Positions 1 to 6,216 of a stretch of DNA of 11,144 nt are shown piece by piece. The notes under the pieces are model-generated. The model was not told where the DNA came from. It saw nothing but the letters and a program-made list of their open reading frames with translations, and did not search any database. Source of the stretch: Flavobacterium sp. (GTDB lineage: Bacteria > Bacteroidota > Bacteroidia > Flavobacteriales > Flavobacteriaceae); contig JAUXNR010000491.1 of NCBI GenBank assembly GCA_030682755.1, positions 1 to 11,144 on the forward strand, given 5' to 3'. Positions within the stretch are counted from its first letter, which is position 1, and the number at the start of each line of letters is the position of its first letter. Position numbers and translations under genes: made by a program.

Positions 1-1014
1 TGCAGAACCTATGCCGGATTAACAGGCACATTGAATCAGTATACTGATAATCAAAGTTCATATCGTAAAAATGAATTTTCCAATTTGAATTATTTTCAAA
101 ACAAAACCATTGATTTTGGAAATACATCTTTTCAGAAAAATATTGTGGGAGCCGGAGCTGTTTATTTGACTTATCAAGCGATGAAAGAAGTCAACCGTCC
201 TGAAGGTGATGAAGCTTGGCGGTTTTATGATTCGTCGTTGCCCATTGCATGGAAAACAGGTACGAGTTTTGGCAATCGCGATGCATGGGCAATTGGCACG
301 AGTTCGAAATATGTGGTAGGTGTTTGGGTGGGAAATGCAACAGGTGAAGGGCGGCCTTCCTTAACCGGCGTGAGTAGTGCTGCACCAATTTTGTTTGATG
401 TGTTTAGAATACTACCCAAAACACCTTGGTTTGAAAAACCATTGAATGCCATTGAGCAAGTGGACGTTTGTGAAAAAAGTGGTCATTTAGCTTCTGAATT
501 ATGTACAACAGTTAAACAATGGATTCCGCTTTCTGGAAAACAAACCAAAATTTGTCCGTATCACAAATCAATTCATTTGGATGCCACAGAAACCTTTCGT
601 GTTCATGCAAATTGTGAAGCCACAGAAAACATGGTTACCAAGTCTTGGTTTGTATTACCCCCGGTGATGGAATGGTATTATAAATCAAAAAATATTGATT
701 ACTCCGTTTTACCTCCTTTTCGCGAGGATTGTAGTGCGATTACTTCGGGGTCAATGGATTTTATTTATCCAAAATCCAATAGTAAAATTTATTTGACTAA
801 AAATTTTAACAGCGAACTGCAACCTGTGATTTTGAAAGTGGCTCATTCACAACCCGCAATAAAATTGTATTGGTATGTTGATAATCAATATATAGGAATG
901 ACTCAGACGTTTCATGAAATGCCTATAAAAACAACTTCAGGCATTCATTTAATTACGGTAACGGATGAAAATGGAGTTGAAATTAAGCGGAAAGTGGAGT
1001 TTGTGGTAGAATAA
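1..1014 (+). CDS. pbpC: Penicillin-binding protein 1C, C-terminal part (5' truncated by window)
   Basis: The frame is open from base 1 to the TAA at 1012-1014, giving 338 residues; the start lies outside the window, so the first internal ATG (31) is not the true start. It is the end of a bifunctional class A penicillin-binding protein (transglycosylase plus transpeptidase) that polymerises and cross-links peptidoglycan at the periplasmic face of the inner membrane. The third transpeptidase motif KTGTS is encoded at 253-267, followed by the PBP1C-typical stretch DAWAIGTSSKYVVGVWVGN. The SxxK and SxN motifs and the transglycosylase domain would lie upstream. The last roughly 90 residues look like the beta-sandwich BiPBP_C domain that distinguishes PBP1C from PBP1A/1B. 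Several cysteines (VCEKSGH, ELCTT, ICPYH) lie between the two domains, as in other PBP1C proteins. The gene converges on rng with a shared terminator. The family call is strong; the domain limits are approximate. Confidence 0.9.
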   Translation, partial: CRTYAGLTGTLNQYTDNQSSYRKNEFSNLNYFQNKTIDFGNTSFQKNIVGAGAVYLTYQAMKEVNRPEGDEAWRFYDSSLPIAWKTGTSFGNRDAWAIGTSSKYVVGVWVGNATGEGRPSLTGVSSAAPILFDVFRILPKTPWFEKPLNAIEQVDVCEKSGHLASELCTTVKQWIPLSGKQTKICPYHKSIHLDATETFRVHANCEATENMVTKSWFVLPPVMEWYYKSKNIDYSVLPPFREDCSAITSGSMDFIYPKSNSKIYLTKNFNSELQPVILKVAHSQPAIKLYWYVDNQYIGMTQTFHEMPIKTTSGIHLITVTDENGVEIKRKVEFVVE

Positions 1015-1025
1015 CCTCAAAAAAA

Positions 1026-1053
1026 AACGCTCATCTTTTTCAAGACAAGCGTT
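1026..1053. terminator. Bidirectional intrinsic terminator between pbpC and rng
   Basis: The arms AACGCT (1026-1031) and AGCGTT (1048-1053) pair perfectly. An inner TCTT/AAGA stem (1034-1037 with 1042-1045) extends the hairpin after two mismatches. A T-run follows on the plus strand (GATTTTT, 1054-1060), and the A-run before it (1019-1027) gives a longer U-run on the minus strand. It lies in the 44-base gap between the stop codons of the convergent genes, so it can end transcripts from both sides. Confidence 0.8.
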
Positions 1054-1058
1054 GATTT

Positions 1059-2603
1059 TTATTCTTTAATAGCATTTCCATTTTGATCATAGAAATGATA
1101 TTCTAAAAACGTGTAAGCATCACGAGGTATGATTTTCACCCATTTCTTATGTTCAAAAAACCATTTTGAACGTAATGATGGAAAACCTTTGGTTAGGTAT
1201 GCTGCCACAAAAGGATGTGCGTTTAACACTATTTTTTTATGGGCTTTTAATCGTTCAACTTCCAAAGAAATCTTATCGATAACTTGAATAGGAGCATCAA
1301 TTTCTCCAAAACCGTTATTCGGGTCTTCTTCTCTGGTTTTAATGTTGACTTCAGGTCTTACGCGTTGTCTGGTAATTTGAATTAATCCAAATTTACTAGG
1401 CGGTAAGATTTTGTGTTTGGCTTTGTCATCGCTCATTTCTTCTCGTAAGAAGTCAAATAGAATTCTTCGATTTTCAGGATTTTGCATATCGATAAAATCA
1501 ACAACAATAATACCACCCATATCTCTCAAACGCAACTGTCTTGCTACTTCTGCAGCGGCAATCATGTTTACTTCAAGAGCAGTGTCTTCTTGATTTTGGG
1601 CTTTGTTTGATCTGTTTCCACTGTTCACATCAATAACATGAAGTGCTTCAGTATGTTCAATTATCAAATAAGCACCTTTGCTCATTGAAACTGTTTTTCC
1701 GAAAGAGGTTTTAATTTGTCTTTCGATATGGTACTTTTCAAAAATCGGAGTTTCTCTTGATTGATAGAGTTTCACAATGGAGACTTTATCAGGAGCAATT
1801 TCTTCCAATGATTCTTTTGTTTGTTCAAACAACTCTTCATCGTCAATATGAATTCCGGAAAAGGAATCATTGAATACATCTCTTAAAATTGAGGAAGTTC
1901 GATTGAGTTCGCTCAATATTTTGGAAGGATGATGGGCTGTTGGTAATTTTTTACACATGCCATTCCATCTGCTTAGCAGATTTTGCATGTCTTTGTCTAG
2001 GTCGGCTATTTTTTTGCCTTCTGCTACTGTACGGACAATAACACCGAATCCTTTTGGTTTGATGGATTGTACTAATTTCTTTAGTCTGTCTTTTTCTTGT
2101 TTGGATTCTATTTTTTGTGAAACAGAAACACGATCTGAAAAAGGAACCAGAACAATATACCTTCCGGCCAAAGAAAGCTCTGAGCTTATTCTTGGACCTT
2201 TTGTAGATATAGGTTCTTTAACGATTTGTACTAAAACTGATTGGTTGGCACTCAATACATCAGTGATGGTGCCGTCTTTGTCAATTTCCTTTTCAAACTG
2301 AAAGTTTTTAAGGGAGAAATCTTTTAATTTACCTGTGCTTACAAGTTTGGTGAATTTCAACATCGAAGCTAAGTTAGGGCCCAAATCGTGGTAGTGTAAA
2401 AAGGCATCTTTTTCAAAGCCTAAATGCACAAATGCCGCGTTGAGTCCCGGAACCGGTTTTCGGATTTTAGCAATAAAAATATCGCCCACCTGAAACCCGC
2501 TCTTTTGCTCTTCTTCTTTGTGTAATTCGATTAGTTTTCCATCTTTTAATAAGGCAAAATCTACAGCATCAGAACCTGACCTGATGATCAATTCTTTATT
2601 CAC
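1059..2603 (-). CDS. rng: Ribonuclease G/E family endoribonuclease
   Basis: This 514-residue protein is close in length to E. coli RNase G (489). The family cleaves single-stranded AU-rich RNA in rRNA maturation and mRNA decay in the cytoplasm. An S1-like RNA-binding region covers about residues 36-130. The catalytic DNase I-like region contains HVIDVNSGN (D325) and IIVVDFIDM (D369), matching the two metal-binding aspartates of RNase E (D303, D346). GLIQITRQRVRPE around residues 406-418 is the family signature before the Zn-link, but the CPxC cysteines that should follow are absent; the only cysteine is C217. The long C-terminal degradosome scaffold of RNase E is also missing, so RNase G is the better name. 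The start is GTG at 2601-2603; the only alternatives before the in-frame stop at 2628-2630 are ATT and ATA codons. No Shine-Dalgarno sequence is present. It may be transcribed separately from the HU/30-aa gene pair, which ends in its own terminator. Confidence 0.93.
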   Translation of the reverse strand: MNKELIIRSGSDAVDFALLKDGKLIELHKEEEQKSGFQVGDIFIAKIRKPVPGLNAAFVHLGFEKDAFLHYHDLGPNLASMLKFTKLVSTGKLKDFSLKNFQFEKEIDKDGTITDVLSANQSVLVQIVKEPISTKGPRISSELSLAGRYIVLVPFSDRVSVSQKIESKQEKDRLKKLVQSIKPKGFGVIVRTVAEGKKIADLDKDMQNLLSRWNGMCKKLPTAHHPSKILSELNRTSSILRDVFNDSFSGIHIDDEELFEQTKESLEEIAPDKVSIVKLYQSRETPIFEKYHIERQIKTSFGKTVSMSKGAYLIIEHTEALHVIDVNSGNRSNKAQNQEDTALEVNMIAAAEVARQLRLRDMGGIIVVDFIDMQNPENRRILFDFLREEMSDDKAKHKILPPSKFGLIQITRQRVRPEVNIKTREEDPNNGFGEIDAPIQVIDKISLEVERLKAHKKIVLNAHPFVAAYLTKGFPSLRSKWFFEHKKWVKIIPRDAYTFLEYHFYDQNGNAIKE

Positions 2604-2630
2604 GTTGTAAATTTTTATCCGAACAATTTA

Positions 2631-2697
2631 GTTGTCGGTTGTCTGTTGTCTGTTGTCGGTGTAAAACCATCAACTATCAACTGTCAACCAATCAACC
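2631..2697. repeat. Two opposed arrays of GTTG/CAAC heptamers
   Basis: Four exact-period units GTTGTCG, GTTGTCT, GTTGTCT, GTTGTCG run from 2631 to 2658. After a 12-base spacer come CAACTAT, CAACTGT, CAACCAAT and CAACC (2671-2697). The right array is the left one in inverted orientation (GTTG-nnn read on the minus strand), so the pair could form an imperfect stem in which GTTG/CAAC blocks alternate with poorly paired triplets. It sits 28-94 bases upstream of the rng start. There is no coding potential here. It is probably a degenerate intergenic repeat; its function is unknown. Confidence 0.75.
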
Positions 2698-2748
2698 TTA
2701 GGTCAGGATGGATTAAACAATATTTTAAACAGGTAGTTTTGTACCCGG

Positions 2749-2775
2749 TGAAACAGCTATTGTTTTACTGTTTCA
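2749..2775. other. 8-bp perfect inverted repeat in the rng upstream region
   Basis: TGAAACAG (2749-2756) and CTGTTTCA (2768-2775) are exact complements around an 11-base loop. The site lies between the 30-codon gene's terminator and rng. On the minus strand the loop-side sequence lacks a T-run, so a second terminator is unlikely; it may be an operator or an RNA hairpin. No function can be assigned. Confidence 0.45.
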
Positions 2776-2799
2776 TTTCAAAGAACTTCTTGTAAAAGA

Positions 2800-2824
2800 A
2801 AAAAGTAGTTTTACACTACTTTTT
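2800..2824 (-). terminator. Intrinsic terminator of the 30-codon basic protein gene
   Basis: Read on the minus strand, AAAAAGTAG (from 2824) pairs with CTACTTTTT (ending at 2800) around a 7-base loop, and further T residues follow. The stem overlaps the stop codon (2816-2818) and last lysine codons of the gene, so the poly-lysine coding tail also serves as the A-rich arm. It should separate the HU/30-aa transcript from rng. Confidence 0.7.
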
Positions 2825-2908
2825 CTTTTTGTGACGGTTAGCTCTCGCACGTTTTTTACGTTTGTGAGTAGCTACTTTATGTCTTTTTCTCTTTTTTCCA
2901 CTTGGCAT
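2816..2908 (-). CDS. 30-residue, extremely basic putative ribosomal protein
   Basis: ATG at 2906-2908 opens a 30-codon frame ending in TAG at 2816-2818. The product begins MPSGKKRKRHKVATHKRKK and ends in four lysines. About two thirds of its residues are K, R or H, and it contains no acidic residue and no cysteine. The KKRxxxHK...KRKKR...NRHKKK pattern resembles the short AURKAIP1/COX24 (mS38/bS22) ribosomal proteins. A small ribosomal protein named bL38 has also been reported from Flavobacterium ribosomes, and I cannot tell from memory whether this is it. Real coding is supported by the clean start, the 30-base gap after the HU stop codon on the same strand, and a terminator at its stop. It is probably co-transcribed with HU. 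A basic, structureless rRNA-binding role is inference. I am sure it is a gene, less sure of its name. Confidence 0.82.
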   Translation of the reverse strand: MPSGKKRKRHKVATHKRKKRARANRHKKKK

Positions 2909-2938
2909 GGTGTGATTTTTTTGGTATTAATAAATGAG

Positions 2939-3232
2939 TTATACAGCTACTTCAGTGTTTGCTTTTACACCTTCTACAAAAACTTTTGCAGGTTTGAAAG
3001 CCGGAATGTTGTGAGCTGGAATTTTAATTGTTGTGTTTTTTGAAATGTTTCTTCCTGTTTTTTCTGCTCTTGTCTTAACAATAAAGCTTCCAAAACCTCT
3101 TAAATAAACATTGTCACCTGTTTCTAATGAGTTCTTTACCTCTTCCATAAAAGATTCAACAGTGGCTTGAACGTCACCTTTCTCAAGGCCTAATTTCTCT
3201 GAAATCTTTGCTACGATATCTGCTTTCGTCAT
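2939..3232 (-). CDS. hup: HU-family DNA-binding protein
   Basis: The 97-residue product beginning MTKADIVAKISEKLG is a typical HU/IHF-fold nucleoid protein, which as a dimer bends and compacts DNA. Two N-terminal helices (about residues 3-37) are followed by the RGFGSF beta-hairpin signature (45-50) and the DNA-binding arm with GRN (60-62) and KIPAHNIPAFKPAK (70-83), including the proline that intercalates in HU arms. The tail after about residue 90 is slightly longer than in the 90-residue E. coli HU. The frame extends upstream to an ATG at 3277, but that extension is not family-like and lies over the promoter, so the ATG at 3230-3232 is the start. It is divergent from mutY and followed at 30 bases by the 30-codon basic gene. 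No operator beyond the promoter is evident. Confidence 0.95.
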   Translation of the reverse strand: MTKADIVAKISEKLGLEKGDVQATVESFMEEVKNSLETGDNVYLRGFGSFIVKTRAEKTGRNISKNTTIKIPAHNIPAFKPAKVFVEGVKANTEVAV

Positions 3233-3274
3233 TTTAATTCTTTTTATATTATTATGTGTAAAATTTTGAGAGTG

Positions 3275-3306
3275 CAAATATATGAATTAAAAAAACAATA
3301 ATTCAA
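3275..3306 (-). promoter_or_regulatory. Bacteroidetes-type promoter of the HU gene
   Basis: On the minus strand a perfect -7 element TATATTTG (TAnnTTTG consensus) occupies 3282-3275. A TTG at 3306-3304 lies 21 bases upstream in the -33 position. The predicted start of transcription, a few bases beyond 3275, leaves a leader of roughly 35-40 bases before the ATG at 3232. This also excludes the longer ATG at 3277 as the start. Confidence 0.7.
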
Positions 3307-3340
3307 GCATAATTGATTAAAATTTAATTACATAATCATA

Positions 3341-3348
3341 TACTTTTG
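3341..3348 (+). promoter_or_regulatory. -7 promoter element of mutY
   Basis: TACTTTTG at 3341-3348 is a perfect TAnnTTTG match. The best TTG for the -33 element is at 3313-3315, 25 bases away, which is a little long. The final G of the element is the first base of the possible GTG start at 3348, so transcription should begin downstream of that codon and the ATG at 3366 should be used, with a leader of about 10-13 bases. Confidence 0.6.
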
Positions 3349-3365
3349 TGAACCAATTTAAAACT

Positions 3366-4403
3366 ATGGGTTTTTCTAAACACTTAATTCAATGGTATTT
3401 ACAAAATAAGCGGGAACTTCCTTGGCGAAATACGCAAAATGCCTATGCAATTTGGTTGTCTGAAATCATATTACAACAAACGCGAGTGGCTCAAGGTTTG
3501 CCTTATTTTGAGGCTTTTATTTCTCGTTTTCCAACCGTTTTTGATTTGGCAAATGCTCCCGAAGAAGAGGTTTTAAAACTTTGGCAAGGACTGGGTTATT
3601 ATTCAAGAGCCAGAAATTTACATCACACTTCAAAAATTATTGCTTTTGAACACTCGGGTGATTTTCCGAAATCGTATAAAGAATTGCTCCATTTAAAAGG
3701 TGTGGGTTCTTATACCGCCGCTGCTATTGCTTCTTTTGCTTATAATGAAGCCGTTCCCGTGGTGGATGGAAATGTATATCGGGTTTTGGCTCGATATTTT
3801 GATGTTGACACTGATATTTCTTCTTCTCAAGCAAAAAATGAGTTTACAAATTTAGCGGCTGAGGTGTTGGACACAAAACAGCCGGCACTTTTTAACCAAG
3901 CCATTATGGAGTTTGGAGCCATACAATGTGTTCCAAAAAGTCCTGATTGCTCCGTTTGTGTTTTTAACAACAGTTGTGCTGCTGTTCAAAAAAATAAAGT
4001 TCATTTGCTTCCCGTGAAATTAAAAAAGACCAAAGTAACCAAACGCTTTTTTAATTATTTGGTAGTTCAGGATGATAACGGACTTTGTTTGGTAACACAA
4101 AGAACCACGAAAGGGATTTGGTTTAATTTATTTGAATTTCCGCTATTGGAATCAGAAGATAATTTAACAGAAGAGCAATTGATTAACGAACTGAAAATGA
4201 AGAATCCAATTTCAGATACCATCCAATCTGTAGTTGCTTTTGAAGACAAAAGTGTGGTGCACAAGTTGTCTCACCAACATCTTGAAATTCGATTTTGGCA
4301 TTTGAAAGTTTCGGGAAAATTAGAAAACGGAAGAACGATTTCGGATGTCAAAAAACTGCCTTTTCCAATCGTAATACATAATTTTCTTGAAAAGTATTTT
4401 TAA
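3366..4403 (+). CDS. mutY: A/G-specific adenine DNA glycosylase
   Basis: MutY removes adenine mispaired with 8-oxoguanine (or G) in base excision repair. Counting from the ATG at 3366 (345 residues), the catalytic glutamate is E33 in WLSEIILQQTR. A helix-hairpin-helix (LKGVGSYTAAAI) precedes the catalytic aspartate D134 in VVDGNVYRV. Four cysteines in the pattern C-x6-C-x2-C-x5-C (C188, C195, C198, C204) bind the [4Fe-4S] cluster. The remaining roughly 140 residues form the NUDIX-like 8-oxoG recognition domain. An upstream in-frame GTG at 3348 would add six residues, but a perfect -7 promoter element overlaps it, and MGFSKHLIQWYLQNKRELPWR matches the usual family N-terminus. The gene is divergent from HU; the ssb promoter lies over its 3' end. 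Confidence 0.95.
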   Translation: MGFSKHLIQWYLQNKRELPWRNTQNAYAIWLSEIILQQTRVAQGLPYFEAFISRFPTVFDLANAPEEEVLKLWQGLGYYSRARNLHHTSKIIAFEHSGDFPKSYKELLHLKGVGSYTAAAIASFAYNEAVPVVDGNVYRVLARYFDVDTDISSSQAKNEFTNLAAEVLDTKQPALFNQAIMEFGAIQCVPKSPDCSVCVFNNSCAAVQKNKVHLLPVKLKKTKVTKRFFNYLVVQDDNGLCLVTQRTTKGIWFNLFEFPLLESEDNLTEEQLINELKMKNPISDTIQSVVAFEDKSVVHKLSHQHLEIRFWHLKVSGKLENGRTISDVKKLPFPIVIHNFLEKYF

Positions 4404-4419
4404 TCCGTATTTAAATTTG
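4387..4419 (+). promoter_or_regulatory. Bacteroidetes-type promoter of ssb (and possibly gldE-gldD)
   Basis: TAAATTTG at 4412-4419 is a perfect TAnnTTTG element, with TTG at 4387-4389, 22 bases upstream, inside the end of mutY. Transcription should begin near 4425, giving a leader of about 27 bases rich in A and T before the ssb ATG. The spacing is nearly the same as at the HU promoter in this window. Confidence 0.65.
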
Positions 4420-4451
4420 TATTTTTATACAATCCAAAACAAATTAAAATT

Positions 4452-4895
4452 ATGAATGGTACTTTAAACAAAGTGATGCTTATTGGTCATCTTGGCGATG
4501 ATGTAAAAATGCACTATTTCGACGGAGGTAACTGCATTGGAAGATTTCCATTGGCTACAAATGAAATTTATATCAATAAAACAACTAACGAAAAGATTAC
4601 GTCAACAGAATGGCACAATCTTGTTGTTAGAAATAAAGCCGCTGAAATATGCGAGAAATATTTATCAAAAGGAGACAAAATATATGTGGAAGGCAGGATA
4701 AAATCTCGCCAATGGCAAAGTGAGGAAGGCGTGACTAAATATACGACTGAAATCCAAGTAACAGAATTTACCTTTTTGACTACTAAAAAAGATACAGAAT
4801 TAAACAAGAATGCATCAGGTGTGCCTGATTCAATAAAAAGCAGTAGTTTTGACCAACAAAATGACAGCCAATCTGATGATGGGATGCCGTTTTAA
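4452..4895 (+). CDS. ssb: Single-stranded DNA-binding protein
   Basis: This 147-residue SSB has an N-terminal OB fold (about residues 3-110: LNKVMLIGHLGDDVKMHYF, TEWHNLVVRNKAAEICEKYL, GDKIYVEGRIKSRQW). A short, low-complexity linker rich in S, N, Q and D follows, then the acidic tip DDGMPF, the docking tail that recruits repair and replication partners (DDDIPF in E. coli). The linker is short compared with E. coli SSB (178 residues). It coats single-stranded DNA as a tetramer during replication and repair. It follows mutY at 48 bases with its own promoter, and gldE starts 25 bases after its stop, so an ssb-gldE-gldD transcript is likely. No Shine-Dalgarno sequence is visible; the upstream region is A-rich. 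Confidence 0.95.
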   Translation: MNGTLNKVMLIGHLGDDVKMHYFDGGNCIGRFPLATNEIYINKTTNEKITSTEWHNLVVRNKAAEICEKYLSKGDKIYVEGRIKSRQWQSEEGVTKYTTEIQVTEFTFLTTKKDTELNKNASGVPDSIKSSSFDQQNDSQSDDGMPF

Positions 4896-4920
4896 ATATG
4901 TTTAACCAATTTACCACTAT

Positions 4921-6216
4921 TTGGACCCAGAACCTTCCGGTATTTTAGAAGTTTTAGATACAAGTTTACTCTTCGGATTGCTTGGTATTCTTGTTTTGCT
5001 TGCTTGTTCCGCTTTAATTTCAGGAGCAGAAGTAGCCCTTTTTTCGCTTTCTCAAAAAGATATTGATGAGATTTCTGAAGAATCCGGTGGTAAAGACCAG
5101 ACAATATCCTTATTGCTCGAAAGGCCTAAAAAACTATTGGCAACCATATTGATTGTCAATAATTTTATCAATATTGCTATTGTTATTGTTTTCTCGTTCA
5201 TCAAAAACAGTCTTTTTGGAAGTATTCATTCAGAAGCCATCAAATGGATTGTTGAAGTGGGAGTGGTTACTTTTTTAATCTTATTGTTTGGTGAGGTTCT
5301 GCCTAAGATTTATGCAAACCGCAACAATGTGAAGTTTGCAAAACTCATTGCAAAACCGCTGACTTTTTTCAATATTATTTTAACGCCACTCAATATGCCG
5401 ATGCGGGCGATTACAATTTATTTGGAACAAAAATTAGGTAGGCAAAAATCAAACTTATCCGTAAACCAACTTTCACAGGCATTGGAGCTCACTTCTTCTG
5501 AGGAAACTTCAGATGAAGAACAAAAGATTCTGGAAGGAATTGTTTCGTTTGGCAATACCGATGCAAGTCAGGTTATGAGTCCCAGAATTGATGTTTTTGC
5601 GTTGGAAGATGACGAAACGTTTGAAGCCATAATGCCAAAGATTGTAAGCAGGGGATTTTCTCGAATTCCGGTATATCGAGACAATATTGATCAGATTGAA
5701 GGCGTTTTGTATGTTAAAGATTTAATTCCTCATATTGACAACCCAACATTTGATTGGAAAAGTTTGTTGCGTGAACCGTTTTTTGTGCCTGAAAACAAGA
5801 AATTGGATGATTTGTTGAAAGATTTTCAAACCAAAAAGAGTCATTTGGCAGTTGTAGTTGATGAATATGGCGGCACTTCGGGTGTGGTCACGCTTGAGGA
5901 TATTATTGAAGAAATTGTGGGCGATATCAGTGATGAATTTGATGATGAGAACATCAATTATTCACAAATAGATGACAGGAACTTTCTTTTTGAAGGAAAG
6001 ATTAATTTAAAGGATTTCTACCGGATTGTTGATGTTGACGATGAAGTTTTTGAAGCCAACAAAGGTGAAGCCGAAACTTTGGCGGGATTCATTTTAGAAA
6101 TCATCGGAAGTTTTCCCAAAAAGGGTCAAAAGATTGCTTTTCAAAATGTGGTGTTTACCATTGAAGCCGTTGACAAAAAAAGAGTGAAACAAATCAAAGT
6201 TACTTTAGATGCATAA
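4921..6216 (+). CDS. gldE: Gliding motility protein GldE (CNNM/CBS/CorC-type membrane protein)
   Basis: The 431-residue protein begins MDPEPSGILEVLDTSLLFG. It has a CNNM (DUF21) membrane domain with hydrophobic segments at about residues 15-43, 72-94, 108-130 and 146-168. A CBS pair follows: about 218-275 with VMSPRIDVFALEDD and RIPVYRDNIDQIEGVLYVKD, and about 285-338 with VVVDEYGGTSGVVTLEDIIEEIVGDI. A CorC_HlyC domain fills about 345-430. This architecture is shared with CorC and hemolysin-C-like proteins. The GldE name rests on the gldD neighbour and the MDPEP start. In Flavobacterium, GldE is known to support gliding; its biochemical role is not settled, and ion transport is only suggested by the family. 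The start is TTG at 4921; the frame is closed by a stop at 4903-4905, with no ATG or GTG between. The last 8 bases overlap gldD. Confidence 0.93.
   Translation: MDPEPSGILEVLDTSLLFGLLGILVLLACSALISGAEVALFSLSQKDIDEISEESGGKDQTISLLLERPKKLLATILIVNNFINIAIVIVFSFIKNSLFGSIHSEAIKWIVEVGVVTFLILLFGEVLPKIYANRNNVKFAKLIAKPLTFFNIILTPLNMPMRAITIYLEQKLGRQKSNLSVNQLSQALELTSSEETSDEEQKILEGIVSFGNTDASQVMSPRIDVFALEDDETFEAIMPKIVSRGFSRIPVYRDNIDQIEGVLYVKDLIPHIDNPTFDWKSLLREPFFVPENKKLDDLLKDFQTKKSHLAVVVDEYGGTSGVVTLEDIIEEIVGDISDEFDDENINYSQIDDRNFLFEGKINLKDFYRIVDVDDEVFEANKGEAETLAGFILEIIGSFPKKGQKIAFQNVVFTIEAVDKKRVKQIKVTLDA

Noticed and set aside
191..452. Two overlapping minus-strand frames within pbpC
   Set aside because: They lie opposite the conserved transpeptidase KTG region and have no recognisable protein features; they are antisense shadows.
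1957..2301. 114-codon plus-strand frame inside rng
   Set aside because: It is antisense to a fully conserved RNase G coding region, with no signal or domain pattern.
2631..2697. CRISPR-like array in the heptamer repeats
   Set aside because: Units are only 7 bases, with no spacers and no cas genes nearby.
2831..3043. 70-codon plus-strand frame with hydrophobic residues
   Set aside because: It runs antisense across the 30-codon basic gene and the 3' end of HU; the apparent hydrophobicity is the complement of lysine codons.
3233..3277. 15-residue N-terminal extension of HU from the ATG at 3277
   Set aside because: It overlaps the perfect -7 promoter element at 3275-3282, and MTKADIVAKI is the family N-terminus.
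4892..5104. 70-codon minus-strand frame at the gldE start
   Set aside because: It is antisense to the first membrane segment of GldE and the ssb-gldE gap; its lysine/leucine-rich make-up is a complement artefact.
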